This document shows, piece by piece, positions 33,483 to 41,984 of a DNA stretch of 64,000 nt. The DNA comes from Microbacterium terrae (GTDB lineage Bacteria; Actinomycetota; Actinomycetes; Actinomycetales; Microbacteriaceae), in assembly GCF_017831975.1 (NCBI RefSeq), contig NZ_JAFDSS010000001.1, positions 1-64,000 of the forward strand, read 5' to 3'. Every line of letters starts with the position of its first letter. The stretch's first letter is position 1. Position numbers and translations under genes: made by a program. Below the pieces are notes generated by a model that saw only the letters and a program-made list of their open reading frames with translations, did not search any database and was not told where the DNA came from.

Positions 33483-33594
33483 GTTCAGATCCTTCTCTCC
33501 ATCGATCGGGTCGTAGCTGAGCGACCCTCAGTCTAGGGTTTTCCACCGCTTACCGGCATACTGCTGTCGGCCCTCATTGAGATTCGGAGCGATG

Positions 33595-36500
33595 ATGCAC
33601 GACAACCGGGAAGTCACCGAAGGACGGATCGAGCGTTTCGTTCGCGACATCCTCTTTCCAGCGCTGTATATCGAGCAGATTCCCCTCGCGGTAAGAGTGT
33701 GGGACGACCTCGACGAGCCGGTGCCGTTCGCCCACGCCGCCGCCCAGGCCTATCGCCCCGTCGAACTGCCGTACGCGTGGGGACGCGCGTGGTCGACGTC
33801 GTGGTTCCGAGCTGAGGGTCGCGTGCCCGAGCGCTGGCTGCGGGGCGACGACGCCGCGACGCGGGTCGAGCTCATCGTCGACCTGGGGTTCACTCACGAC
33901 CGCCCGGGCTTCCAGGTCGAAGGTCTGGTGTTCCGGCCCGACGGCACCACCGTCAAGTCGGTGAATCCGCGCAGCAGCCACGTCCCCGTCGCTCAGACCG
34001 GCGACGGCATCGTCGACCTCTTGATCGAAGGAGCGGCGAATCCGAACATCGCGGGCGACTGGACGTGGAAGCCGACGCCGCTCGGCGACAAGCGCACCGC
34101 GGGCGATGAGCTGCTCTACGACTTCCGCCGATGCGACGTCGCACTGATGGACGTCACGGTATGGGAGCTGCTGCAGGACGTGTGGACGCTCGACGGACTC
34201 ATGCGCGAGCTGCCCGTCGAGTCACCACGGCGGCACCGCATCCTCGGGGCCCTGGAGCGTCTGGTCGACGTGGTCGACCCGGCGGACGTGTCGGGCACCG
34301 CCGCGCAGGGACGCGACGCGCTCGTGCCGGCCCTCTCGGCGCCGGCGTCGGCGAGCAGCCACGCGGTCGTCGCGATCGGCCACGCGCACATAGACTCCGC
34401 GTGGCTCTGGCCCATCCGCGAGACGATCCGCAAGTGCGCCCGCACGTTCTCGAGCGTGCTCGCACTGATGGACGCCGACCCCGAGTTCCGCTTCGCGTGC
34501 TCGTCGGCCCAGCAGCTGAAGTGGATGAAGGACGACTACCCCGAGATCTTCGACCGGATCGTCGAGAAGGTGCGCAGCGGCCAGTTCATCCCGGTCGGCG
34601 GCATGTGGGTCGAGCCCGATATGAACCTCCCCGGCGCCGAGGCGATGGTGCGGCAGTTCGTCACCGGCAAGCGCTTCTTCCTCGAGGAGTTCGGCGTCGA
34701 CACGCGTGAGGCGTGGGTGCCCGACACCTTCGGCTACTCCGGTGCTCTGCCGCAGATCATCCGCGCCTCCGGCACGGACTGGTTCCTGACGCAGAAGATC
34801 TCCTGGAACCAGACCAACACGATGCCGCATCACACCTTCCTCTGGGAGGGGATCGACGGCACCCGGGTGTTCACCCACTTCCCGCCCGCCGACACGTACG
34901 TGAGCGAGGTGTCGGGTGCCGAGCTCGCCCGCGCGGAGCGCACGTTCCACGACCATCGCGACGGGTCGGTCTCGCTCCTGCCCTTCGGATTCGGCGACGG
35001 CGGCGGCGGCCCCACGCGCGAGATGATGGCAGCCGTGCGGCGCACGCGCTCGCTCGAAGGCTCGCCGACGGTCGAGATCGACACCCCGGCCCGCTTCTTC
35101 GAACGGGCCGAGGCCGAGATGGCGCAGCCGCCGGTGTGGAGCGGCGAGCTCTATCTCGAGCTGCATCGCGCGAGCTACACCACGCAGCACCGCACGAAGC
35201 AGGGCAACCGCCGCAACGAGCACTGGCTGCGCGAGGCCGAGCTGTGGGCGGCGACCGCCGCGGTCCGCACCGGGGCGGACTACCCGTACGACGCCCTCGA
35301 GCGCATCTGGCAGCTCGTGCTGCTTCAGCAGTTCCACGACATCCTGCCCGGCACCTCGATCGCCTGGGTGCACCGCGAGGTCGAGGAGAACAACGTCGCG
35401 CTCGCCGCCGAGCTCGACGGGCTCATCGCCGAGGCGCTCGCGCGGTTCGATTCCGGTGACGGCGAGGCGTACCTCGCCAACGCCGCCCCATTCACCCGTG
35501 ACGGCGTCGCGGCACTCGGCGCCGCCCGGCGCGCGACCTCGGCTGCTGCTCCGACGCTCGACCGCACGGTGGACGGTCACGTGCTCGACAACGGCCTCGT
35601 ACGCGTCGTGATCGACGACCGCGGCCTGATCGTCTCGCTCGTCGATCTGACCACGGGGCGCGACGCGATCGCACCGGGCGCGGAGGGTAACCTGCTCCAG
35701 CTGCACCGCGATCTCCCGAACAAGTGGGATGCGTGGGATGTCGACGACCACTACCTGCGCGTCTCGACCGACATCGCCTCGATCTCGTCGATCGCCGGCG
35801 CGGAGCATCCGGGTGCCGTGTCGGTCACCGTCGCGCGCATGTTCGGCGCGTCGAGCATCGCCCAGACGCTCACCCTTCGAGCCGGTGACCCCGCCCTCCA
35901 CATCGACAACGACGTCGACTGGCACGAGAAGTCCAAGCTGCTCAAGCTCGCCTTCCCGCTCGACGTGCACGCCGACCGGGTGGCCGCCGAGACGCAGTTC
36001 GGCCACGTGCAGCGCCCCACCCACAGCAACACGTCGTGGGATGCCGCGCGCTTCGAGCTGTGCGCGCACCGCTGGTTCCACGTGGCCGAGCCCGGCTTCG
36101 GCGTCGCGATCGCCAACGAGTCGAGCCACGGCTACGACGCGCAGCGCACGACCCGTGCCGACGGCGGCACGACGACGACGGCTCGGGTCTCGCTGCTGCG
36201 CGGGCCGACCTTCCCCGATCCGCGCGGCGACGAGGGGCGCCACCGCATCGGGCTGTCGATCCGGGTCGGCGCCGACGTGCGCGCGGCGATCCGCGAGGGC
36301 TACCGCCTCAACCTCGGCGACCGCAGGGCGCCCGGTCCGATCGCCCCGCTCGTGCGGGTCGATCATCCTGCCGTGCTCGTCGAGTCGGTGAAGCTCGCCG
36401 AAGACCGCGGCGGCGACGTCGTGGTGCGGCTCTACGAGTCGGAGGGTGCCCGCGCGACGACGCGGGTCGCGTTCGACTTCGACGTCGCCGAGGTCGTCGC

Positions 36501-36618
36501 GACCGACCTGATCGAGCGCGAGATCGACCCGCCCGCCGGCTTCGTGCGCGAGGGGGAGGCGGTATCGCTCCGGCTGCGGCCGTTCCAGCTCGTGACCCTG
36601 CGGGTGCGCCGGGCGTGA
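33595..36618 (+). CDS. GH38 alpha-mannosidase
   Basis: 1007 residues, full length. Of two adjacent ATGs, 33595 has the better spacing (five bases) to GGAG. After an N-terminal beta-domain, the zinc site GHAHIDSAWLWP lies at about 262-273, the nucleophile Asp in WVPDTFGYSG near 376, the second zinc ligand region HRASYTTQ, and QQFHDILPGTS near 578-588. Long beta-sandwich domains follow. No signal peptide, so a cytoplasmic exo-alpha-mannosidase that trims mannose from imported N-glycan-like or mannan oligosaccharides. It converges on the gene at 36656, with a strong hairpin between. Confidence 0.94.
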   Translation: MHDNREVTEGRIERFVRDILFPALYIEQIPLAVRVWDDLDEPVPFAHAAAQAYRPVELPYAWGRAWSTSWFRAEGRVPERWLRGDDAATRVELIVDLGFTHDRPGFQVEGLVFRPDGTTVKSVNPRSSHVPVAQTGDGIVDLLIEGAANPNIAGDWTWKPTPLGDKRTAGDELLYDFRRCDVALMDVTVWELLQDVWTLDGLMRELPVESPRRHRILGALERLVDVVDPADVSGTAAQGRDALVPALSAPASASSHAVVAIGHAHIDSAWLWPIRETIRKCARTFSSVLALMDADPEFRFACSSAQQLKWMKDDYPEIFDRIVEKVRSGQFIPVGGMWVEPDMNLPGAEAMVRQFVTGKRFFLEEFGVDTREAWVPDTFGYSGALPQIIRASGTDWFLTQKISWNQTNTMPHHTFLWEGIDGTRVFTHFPPADTYVSEVSGAELARAERTFHDHRDGSVSLLPFGFGDGGGGPTREMMAAVRRTRSLEGSPTVEIDTPARFFERAEAEMAQPPVWSGELYLELHRASYTTQHRTKQGNRRNEHWLREAELWAATAAVRTGADYPYDALERIWQLVLLQQFHDILPGTSIAWVHREVEENNVALAAELDGLIAEALARFDSGDGEAYLANAAPFTRDGVAALGAARRATSAAAPTLDRTVDGHVLDNGLVRVVIDDRGLIVSLVDLTTGRDAIAPGAEGNLLQLHRDLPNKWDAWDVDDHYLRVSTDIASISSIAGAEHPGAVSVTVARMFGASSIAQTLTLRAGDPALHIDNDVDWHEKSKLLKLAFPLDVHADRVAAETQFGHVQRPTHSNTSWDAARFELCAHRWFHVAEPGFGVAIANESSHGYDAQRTTRADGGTTTTARVSLLRGPTFPDPRGDEGRHRIGLSIRVGADVRAAIREGYRLNLGDRRAPGPIAPLVRVDHPAVLVESVKLAEDRGGDVVVRLYESEGARATTRVAFDFDVAEVVATDLIEREIDPPAGFVREGEAVSLRLRPFQLVTLRVRRA

Positions 36619-36624
36619 CCTGAC

Positions 36625-36652
36625 GGAGCGGGCCGAGCCATCGGTCCGCTCC
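36625..36652. terminator. Bidirectional hairpin between convergent genes
   Basis: GGAGCGGGCCGA (36625-36636) and TCGGTCCGCTCC (36641-36652) pair over 12 positions with one G-U wobble and a 4-base loop; outer bases extend the pairing weakly. It sits between the stops of two convergent genes 37 bases apart, and no U-tract is obvious, a usual form of terminator in high-GC actinobacteria. Confidence 0.75.
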
Positions 36653-36655
36653 CGT

Positions 36656-38536
36656 TCAGGAGGGGGTGAGCACGACGTGTGCTCCCGGGGCCAGCACGAG
36701 GGCCGCCCCGTCGTACTCCTCGCCGTCGAGCGCCACGCGCACGCCGGGGAACAGCGCACTCGCGTCGATGCGGATCGAGCGCTCGTCGTCGGCGAGGTTC
36801 CACACGGTGAAGCCGTCGGCGGCGTACCGGTAGCGCACCCGATAGGCCGACTGCGCGAGCGTCACCTCCCCGTGCTCCGCGATGCGCGGGGCGATCAGGA
36901 GATCGGCGTCGAGGGCCGGACGCAGGCCGAGGTACTCGTGGAAGAGCACCCAGGCGTAGACGCAGGGGTACTCGTAGTAGTGCTCGGCGCCGTGCCAGGA
37001 GGTTCCGTCGACGTAGTACACGTGGCCCATGTCGTAGCGCTCGCCCATGATCCAGGCATCCCGCTCGCCCTCACGCGCCACCTGCTCGAGCTGACGACGG
37101 AGCATGCTGCCGTCGCCTCGGGACGCCCAGAACGCGGCATCCCAGCACCAGTAGCGACCGGCGGCGCACAGGTCGTACGGCCCGCCGTCGCCGATCTCGG
37201 CATCGGTGTAGTCGGCGATGCGCGCCGAGAGGAACGTCGGGAACCGCTGGAACTCGGGCAGCTCCCGTTCGACGAGCTCGAGCACCGCCTGCTGCTGCGC
37301 GTCGTCCGCCGCGCCGACGAGGACGGGGAGGATGTTCGCGAGCAGGTGGATGTGGTCGTGCGGGCGCCCCGACCGATCGACCCAGTCGACGAAGTGTCGC
37401 GTGTCGGCATCCCACCACCCGTGCGGGAGCGGCTGCGTGAGCGAGGCCGCCAGGGCGTCGCTCAGCGACCGGTAGCGCGCCGCCTGGGCGTCGCGCCCGA
37501 GCAGGTCCTCCAGCTGCGCCAGCAGGTCGAACGATCGCACGGCGAGAGCCTGCGCCATCGTCTCGCGGCCGTCCTTGATGACCTGGTCCTCGTAGTACAC
37601 GTCGCCCCACAGGCGCCCGAGCACGTCGATGTGCAGCTCGATGCCCGAGGCGGCCCCCTCGATGTCGGCGATGCTGCGACGCAGCCAGTCGAGGTCCGCG
37701 GTGCGCGCGACGAACAGCCAGATCGATTCGAGCACCTCGATGTTGCCGGTGACCAGGAACATCACGGCGTTCTCGGTGCCGTCCATGCTGCCTCGGCGCA
37801 CGTGGTATTCGCGGTCGCCGTTGGGCTGCACCGCGCACGGATCGCGCCAGAGCCCCGTCGGGTCTTCGCGCATCAGGCGCAGCTGCAGCTCGATCATGCG
37901 TCGGACGACGTCGCGGTCGAGGTCTCCGCCCCACGCCAGCCGGCCCTTGATCTGGAACTCGTGATCGACGTCGGGATAGGTGCCGGCGTACATGCCCGCC
38001 ATGGTGCTGCGCACGTAGCCGATCGGGTCGGGGTACTCGGCGGCCGTGGTCCGTTCGATCACCGACGGCAGCATCGTGCCCCAGTAGAACCCCGCCGCTG
38101 CGTCGGCGAGCAGCTCGCCGCCGGGGAGATCGAGGGCGAACCGGCCTCCGGTGACGTCGGCGTGCGGGCGGGCGCGATGGTGCGTGAGGCGAGCGGATGC
38201 CGCCCCCACGGCGACCGTCCATGCGGTGTCGCCCGGGGTGGCGGTGATGGCGCCGTCGGCCTCGAGGTGCCAGGCGCCGTCGGCGGCGAACGCGTCGACC
38301 GGGAGCATCCAGCACGCCCCTGAGCCCGAGAGGGTGCGGCCGGTCGCGTCGCTCGGGAGCACGAACAGCTCGGCGTCGCCGTCGAGCACGAACGCCGGCC
38401 CCGGGGGGAAGCGGAACTCGATCGACGTGCGGCCGCCCGTGGCGGTGACGGTCCAGGTGCCCGCGTCGGCCGGGGCGATGGCGCCGTCGCTCGCCGGCAG
38501 CGAGACGGCACCGATGGTGGTGGTGGTGGCGGTCAC
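36656..38536 (-). CDS. Unassigned glycosidase-like protein, probable (alpha/alpha)6 barrel
   Basis: 626 residues, no signal peptide. GTG 38536 overlaps the GH31 stop by four bases (GTGA), so both are made together. The first 150 residues are beta-rich. A helical domain follows with VDHEFQIKGRLAWGGDLDR, NGDREYHVRRGSMDGTENAVMF, LGRLWGDVYYEDQVIKDGRETM, then CAAGRYWCWDAAFWASRGDGSM and WHGAEHYYEYPCVYAW; Trp, Asp and Glu are dense there as in GH15/GH63/GH78-like barrels. The C-terminus is a small beta-domain. I do not recognise the family. Context says it cleaves the same oligosaccharide as GH31 and GH38. Confidence 0.6.
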   Translation of the reverse strand: MTATTTTIGAVSLPASDGAIAPADAGTWTVTATGGRTSIEFRFPPGPAFVLDGDAELFVLPSDATGRTLSGSGACWMLPVDAFAADGAWHLEADGAITATPGDTAWTVAVGAASARLTHHRARPHADVTGGRFALDLPGGELLADAAAGFYWGTMLPSVIERTTAAEYPDPIGYVRSTMAGMYAGTYPDVDHEFQIKGRLAWGGDLDRDVVRRMIELQLRLMREDPTGLWRDPCAVQPNGDREYHVRRGSMDGTENAVMFLVTGNIEVLESIWLFVARTADLDWLRRSIADIEGAASGIELHIDVLGRLWGDVYYEDQVIKDGRETMAQALAVRSFDLLAQLEDLLGRDAQAARYRSLSDALAASLTQPLPHGWWDADTRHFVDWVDRSGRPHDHIHLLANILPVLVGAADDAQQQAVLELVERELPEFQRFPTFLSARIADYTDAEIGDGGPYDLCAAGRYWCWDAAFWASRGDGSMLRRQLEQVAREGERDAWIMGERYDMGHVYYVDGTSWHGAEHYYEYPCVYAWVLFHEYLGLRPALDADLLIAPRIAEHGEVTLAQSAYRVRYRYAADGFTVWNLADDERSIRIDASALFPGVRVALDGEEYDGAALVLAPGAHVVLTPS

Positions 38537-40893
38537 GACGTGAGCCCCTCGCCGCGCGCTGCGAGCTGCTCAGCGATCGCGCTCAGCAGGGCGGCCGGCA
38601 GCTCCAAGGCGTGCAGCTCGGCGAACACCTCGGCGTCGGGTCGGCCCGAGGTGAGCACACGCCAGGCTGCCGTCTTGTCCTCGTAGGCGTACTGCGCCGC
38701 ATTGAGCACGGCGAACAGCCGGTCGGTCGTCCCGCGGGTGCGCGGTGACGGATCGGCGGCGGTCGTCGCGACCAGCGGCGCGCGCACGTCGCCCCGCACC
38801 GTCACCGTCGCCCCGCGCGGCGTGACGTCGGCGCCCGGCACCTCGTCGGCACCGAGCGCGAGGAAGGTGATCATCCAGGTGCGCGTCTCGGGCACGACGC
38901 CGTCGGGCCCGTCGGCCGGCAGCACGGTCAGCTCGCCGGGCGCCTGCTCCCAGCGGATGGTCGTGCGCACGATCTCGCCGCCGACCACGCCGTCGTCCTC
39001 GACGAGGGTGAACTCCCCGTCCGCGCCGGGCGCGACGACGATCTCGAACGCGGCCGGGTTGGCTGCGGCATCCGTGTCGGCTGCGCTCGCGAGCGGGAGG
39101 ATGCCGCCGGCCGGCAGGAGCACCGGAATGGAGTCGAGCGCGCGGTGCAGGGCGACGTTGCGTCCGCCCTGCGACACGGCCCCGGTGTGCACGTCGATCC
39201 ACGTGCCGGGCGGCAGCCACGCGTCGGCCCGGCCGAGGAGCGTCACCGGGTCTCGCGGCGACGTGATCGGGGCGACGAGCAGCTCGCTGCCGAACAGGTA
39301 CTGGCGCGGGGAGGCGTACGCCTCTGGGTGCTCGGGCCACGCGTGGTACAGCGGCAGCACGAGGGGGATGTCGTCGGATGCCGCGCGGTGGTTCATGGTG
39401 TGGAGGTACGGCACGAGCCGGACGCGCAGACGCAGCGCTTCGCCGAGTGCCGCGCGGGTCTCGGCGGGGAAGTTCCACGGCTCCTTCGACAGGAACGGGC
39501 TGTCCGCCGAGTGCAGCCGGAGGATGGGGGAGTAGACGCCCAGCTGAACCCAGCGCGCGGTCAGCTCGTCGTCGCGGGTGCCGAACATGTGCCCGCCGAT
39601 GTCGTGGCTCCACCACCCGTAGCCGATGTTCGATGCGGTGGCGGTGAACTCGGGCTGGAAGTCGAGCGAGTCCCAGCTGATGATGGTGTCGCCCGAGAAT
39701 CCGAGCGGGTAGCGGTGGCTGCCGGGGCCCGCGTAGCGCGAAAGCAGCAGCGGATGCTCGCCGCCGCGGCCGGAGTCCAGGTAGTGGAAGTGGTTCAGCA
39801 TCCACAGCGGATCGATGCCGGCCACGCGCGAGTGCGGGCCGTGCTGCCAGTCCATCCACCAGAAGTCGACCCCCTGCGCCTCCATCGGGTGATGGAGCAC
39901 GGTGAGGTAGGCCTCGAGGAAGGCGGGGTCGTCGATGTCGAACGGGATGCGCGCGCCGGTGGCCGCATCGAGACCGAGGGCCTCCGCCATCGCCGGGTAG
40001 GCGTCTTCGTACGAGCGCACGCCGTCGGCCGGGTGGAGGTTCAGGGTCGCGCGCATGCCGCGCTCGTGCAGCGCCGCGAGGAATCCCCCCGGGTCGGGGA
40101 ACAGCTCCGGCTCCCAGCTGTAGCCGGTCCAGGGGCTGCCGTGCTCGGCGGGCACGCTGTCGACGCGGTGCCAGTCCATGTCGATGACGGCGACCGAGAA
40201 GCGCACGTCCTCCGCGTCGAAGCGATCGAGGAGCGCCAGGTACGAGTCCTGCGAGTAGCGGTGGTACCGGCTCCACCAGTTGCCGAGCGCCCACCGGGGC
40301 AGCACCGGCTGCGAGCCCGAGACCGCGTAGAACGCCCGCAGGGCAGCTGCGAAGTCGTGCGCGTAGGCGAAGACGTACAGGTCGTGCCCCGCCTCGGCGT
40401 GCGGGCCCACCCACCCGTCGTCGGTGAACGCGGAGGATGTCGAGTCGTCGACGACGCCCACGCCTTTGCGCGAGATGATCCCGCTGTCGAGCTCGGTGCG
40501 GCCGTCGACGGCGTCGAGCGTGCGGGCCGTGCCCCCGAGATCTTCCCGCTCGCCGAACTTCCACTCCTCGAGGCCGCGCCCCGGCCCGAGCGGGCGGATG
40601 CGCAGCCCACTCGGACTGAACGGCCGCCGGTCGTAGCGCAGGTGGAACCGTGACGTGATGATCTCGAGGGCATCCGGCCCGTCGATCACCTCGAAGTCGG
40701 GCACCGTCAGCGCGCGGTTCAGCGCGAATGTCGTCGCCCGGTCCTCGAACGCCCCGTCGTCGGACCACTCCGCGCGCACGAGGCCGTCGGTGAGGACGGT
40801 GAACCTCCAGCGATCGCCGGCGACTATCGCATCGGGATGGGCGAGGGGAGCCGACACGAGACGCAGGTGAGGCGGGACTACAGCGCTGTACAC
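38533..40893 (-). CDS. GH31 alpha-glycosidase
   Basis: 786 residues, GTG 40893 with AGGAT upstream. N-terminal galactose-mutarotase-like domain, then the barrel: LPRWALGNWWSRYHRY, FSVAVIDMDWH, and VDFWWMDWQHGPHS with nucleophile Asp348. LGFSGDTIISWDSLDFQPEFT holds the probable acid/base Asp, and NIGYGWWSHDIGGHMFG the conserved His-Asp. The W(M/I)DWQ type of nucleophile loop belongs to a GH31 branch with varied specificities (alpha-glucosidase, alpha-xylosidase, alpha-galactosidase and others), so no linkage is assigned. It is divergent from the LacI gene with only 23 bases between starts, and heads a two-gene leftward operon. Confidence 0.9.
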   Translation of the reverse strand: MYSAVVPPHLRLVSAPLAHPDAIVAGDRWRFTVLTDGLVRAEWSDDGAFEDRATTFALNRALTVPDFEVIDGPDALEIITSRFHLRYDRRPFSPSGLRIRPLGPGRGLEEWKFGEREDLGGTARTLDAVDGRTELDSGIISRKGVGVVDDSTSSAFTDDGWVGPHAEAGHDLYVFAYAHDFAAALRAFYAVSGSQPVLPRWALGNWWSRYHRYSQDSYLALLDRFDAEDVRFSVAVIDMDWHRVDSVPAEHGSPWTGYSWEPELFPDPGGFLAALHERGMRATLNLHPADGVRSYEDAYPAMAEALGLDAATGARIPFDIDDPAFLEAYLTVLHHPMEAQGVDFWWMDWQHGPHSRVAGIDPLWMLNHFHYLDSGRGGEHPLLLSRYAGPGSHRYPLGFSGDTIISWDSLDFQPEFTATASNIGYGWWSHDIGGHMFGTRDDELTARWVQLGVYSPILRLHSADSPFLSKEPWNFPAETRAALGEALRLRVRLVPYLHTMNHRAASDDIPLVLPLYHAWPEHPEAYASPRQYLFGSELLVAPITSPRDPVTLLGRADAWLPPGTWIDVHTGAVSQGGRNVALHRALDSIPVLLPAGGILPLASAADTDAAANPAAFEIVVAPGADGEFTLVEDDGVVGGEIVRTTIRWEQAPGELTVLPADGPDGVVPETRTWMITFLALGADEVPGADVTPRGATVTVRGDVRAPLVATTAADPSPRTRGTTDRLFAVLNAAQYAYEDKTAAWRVLTSGRPDAEVFAELHALELPAALLSAIAEQLAARGEGLTS

Positions 40894-40916
40894 GGTGATG
40901 ATCCTAAGATGAGCGG

Positions 40917-41945
40917 ATGAGGAGTGGAAGACCGGGCGGCAAGGTCAGGCTCGAGGACGTCGCGAACCTCGCCGGCGTCTCGATGAAGACGGTGTCGAAC
41001 GTGGTCCACGACCACCCGCACGTCTCGGCGAAGATGCGCGAGCGCGTGCAGTCGGCGATCGACCAGCTCGGCTACCGGCCCAACCTCACGGCCCGCCGGC
41101 TCGCGACCGGCCGGACCGGGATGCTCGCACTGGCCATCCCCGAGATCGACCAGCCGTACTTCGCCGAGATCGTCCGCTATGTGGCTGCAGAGGCGGCCGG
41201 GCGCGGGTACCGGGTCATCGTCGAGCAGACCCTCAGCGAGGTGGAGGCCGAGCGGGCGATCATCAGCGATCGCGAGGAAGGGCTCGTCGACGGCGTGATC
41301 TTCCACCCGATGCGCATCGACACGATGGAGATCGCGCGGCTGCGGCCCGACACCCCGCTCGTGCTGCTCGGCGAGGTGGCGCGGCCGCTGACGACCGACC
41401 ACGTCATGATCGACAACGTCGCCGCGGCTCGGGTGGGCGTGGAGCTGCTGATCGCCCAGGGACGGTCGCGCATCGGATTCCTGGCCCTGGTGCACGGCGA
41501 CATCACCGAATCGACGCACCTGCGGCTGCTCGGCTACCAGGAGGCGCTGGTCGCCGCGGGGATGCAGATCGACCCGCAGCTCGTGCTCGAGAGCACCGGC
41601 TGGACCGTTGAGGAGGTGATGCAGACGCTGCTCGACGCCCTGGCGGCCGGCATCCGGTTCGATGCGATCGTGTGCCGCGACGACCTCTTCGCGATGGCGG
41701 CGATGAAGGCCCTCGACCGGGCGGGGCTGTCGGTGCCGGGCGATGTCGCCGTGCTCGGCTGGGACGACACCCGGTTCGCGCGCTACAGCACGCCGGCGAT
41801 CTCGAGCGTCTCGCCCGACAAGGCCGCGATCGCCCGGACGGCTCTCGATCTGCTCGAGGAGCGGATGAACGGATACGACGGGGTCGGACGCCACCGCATC
41901 GCACCGCACGCGGTGGTCGAACGGGAGACGACGGCGCCGAAGTAG
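40917..41945 (+). CDS. LacI-family repressor
   Basis: 342 residues. ATG 40917 gives an N-terminus of nine residues before VRLEDVANLAGVSMKTVSNVVHD, the helix-turn-helix, and hinge ARRLATGRT near 58. The sugar domain shows MLALAIPEIDQPYFAEIV, DAIVCRDDLFAMAAMKAL and VLGWDDTRFARYSTPAISSV. No ribosome binding site precedes it within the 23-base gap to the GH31 start, so a leaderless mRNA or a promoter inside the GH31 gene is likely. The palindrome at 41948-41965, three bases after its stop, is the obvious target, putting GH2, GH32 and the exporter under its control, and perhaps GH31. Confidence 0.92.
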   Translation: MRSGRPGGKVRLEDVANLAGVSMKTVSNVVHDHPHVSAKMRERVQSAIDQLGYRPNLTARRLATGRTGMLALAIPEIDQPYFAEIVRYVAAEAAGRGYRVIVEQTLSEVEAERAIISDREEGLVDGVIFHPMRIDTMEIARLRPDTPLVLLGEVARPLTTDHVMIDNVAAARVGVELLIAQGRSRIGFLALVHGDITESTHLRLLGYQEALVAAGMQIDPQLVLESTGWTVEEVMQTLLDALAAGIRFDAIVCRDDLFAMAAMKALDRAGLSVPGDVAVLGWDDTRFARYSTPAISSVSPDKAAIARTALDLLEERMNGYDGVGRHRIAPHAVVERETTAPK

Positions 41946-41947
41946 AT

Positions 41948-41965
41948 ATTTCCAGCGCTGGAAAT
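41948..41965 (+). promoter_or_regulatory. Perfect LacI operator before the GH2-GH32-exporter operon
   Basis: ATTTCCAGCGCTGGAAAT is an 18-base perfect palindrome centred on CG. TAGGCT at 41972-41977 could be a -10 box with its -35 region inside the palindrome; the start point would then fall at or just before ATG 41985, which has no ribosome binding site, implying a leaderless transcript. A bound repressor would exclude RNA polymerase. The sequence differs from the TGAAGCGCTTCA site at 21218, so the two LacI proteins have separate operators. Confidence 0.8.
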
Positions 41966-41984
41966 TGTCACTAGGCTTCCCCCT

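Noticed and set aside
33517-33531. CTGAG-N5-CTCAG inverted repeat in the GH38/GH38-like divergent gap as an operator
   Set aside because: Five-base arms are short and no second copy was found near other genes of the locus.
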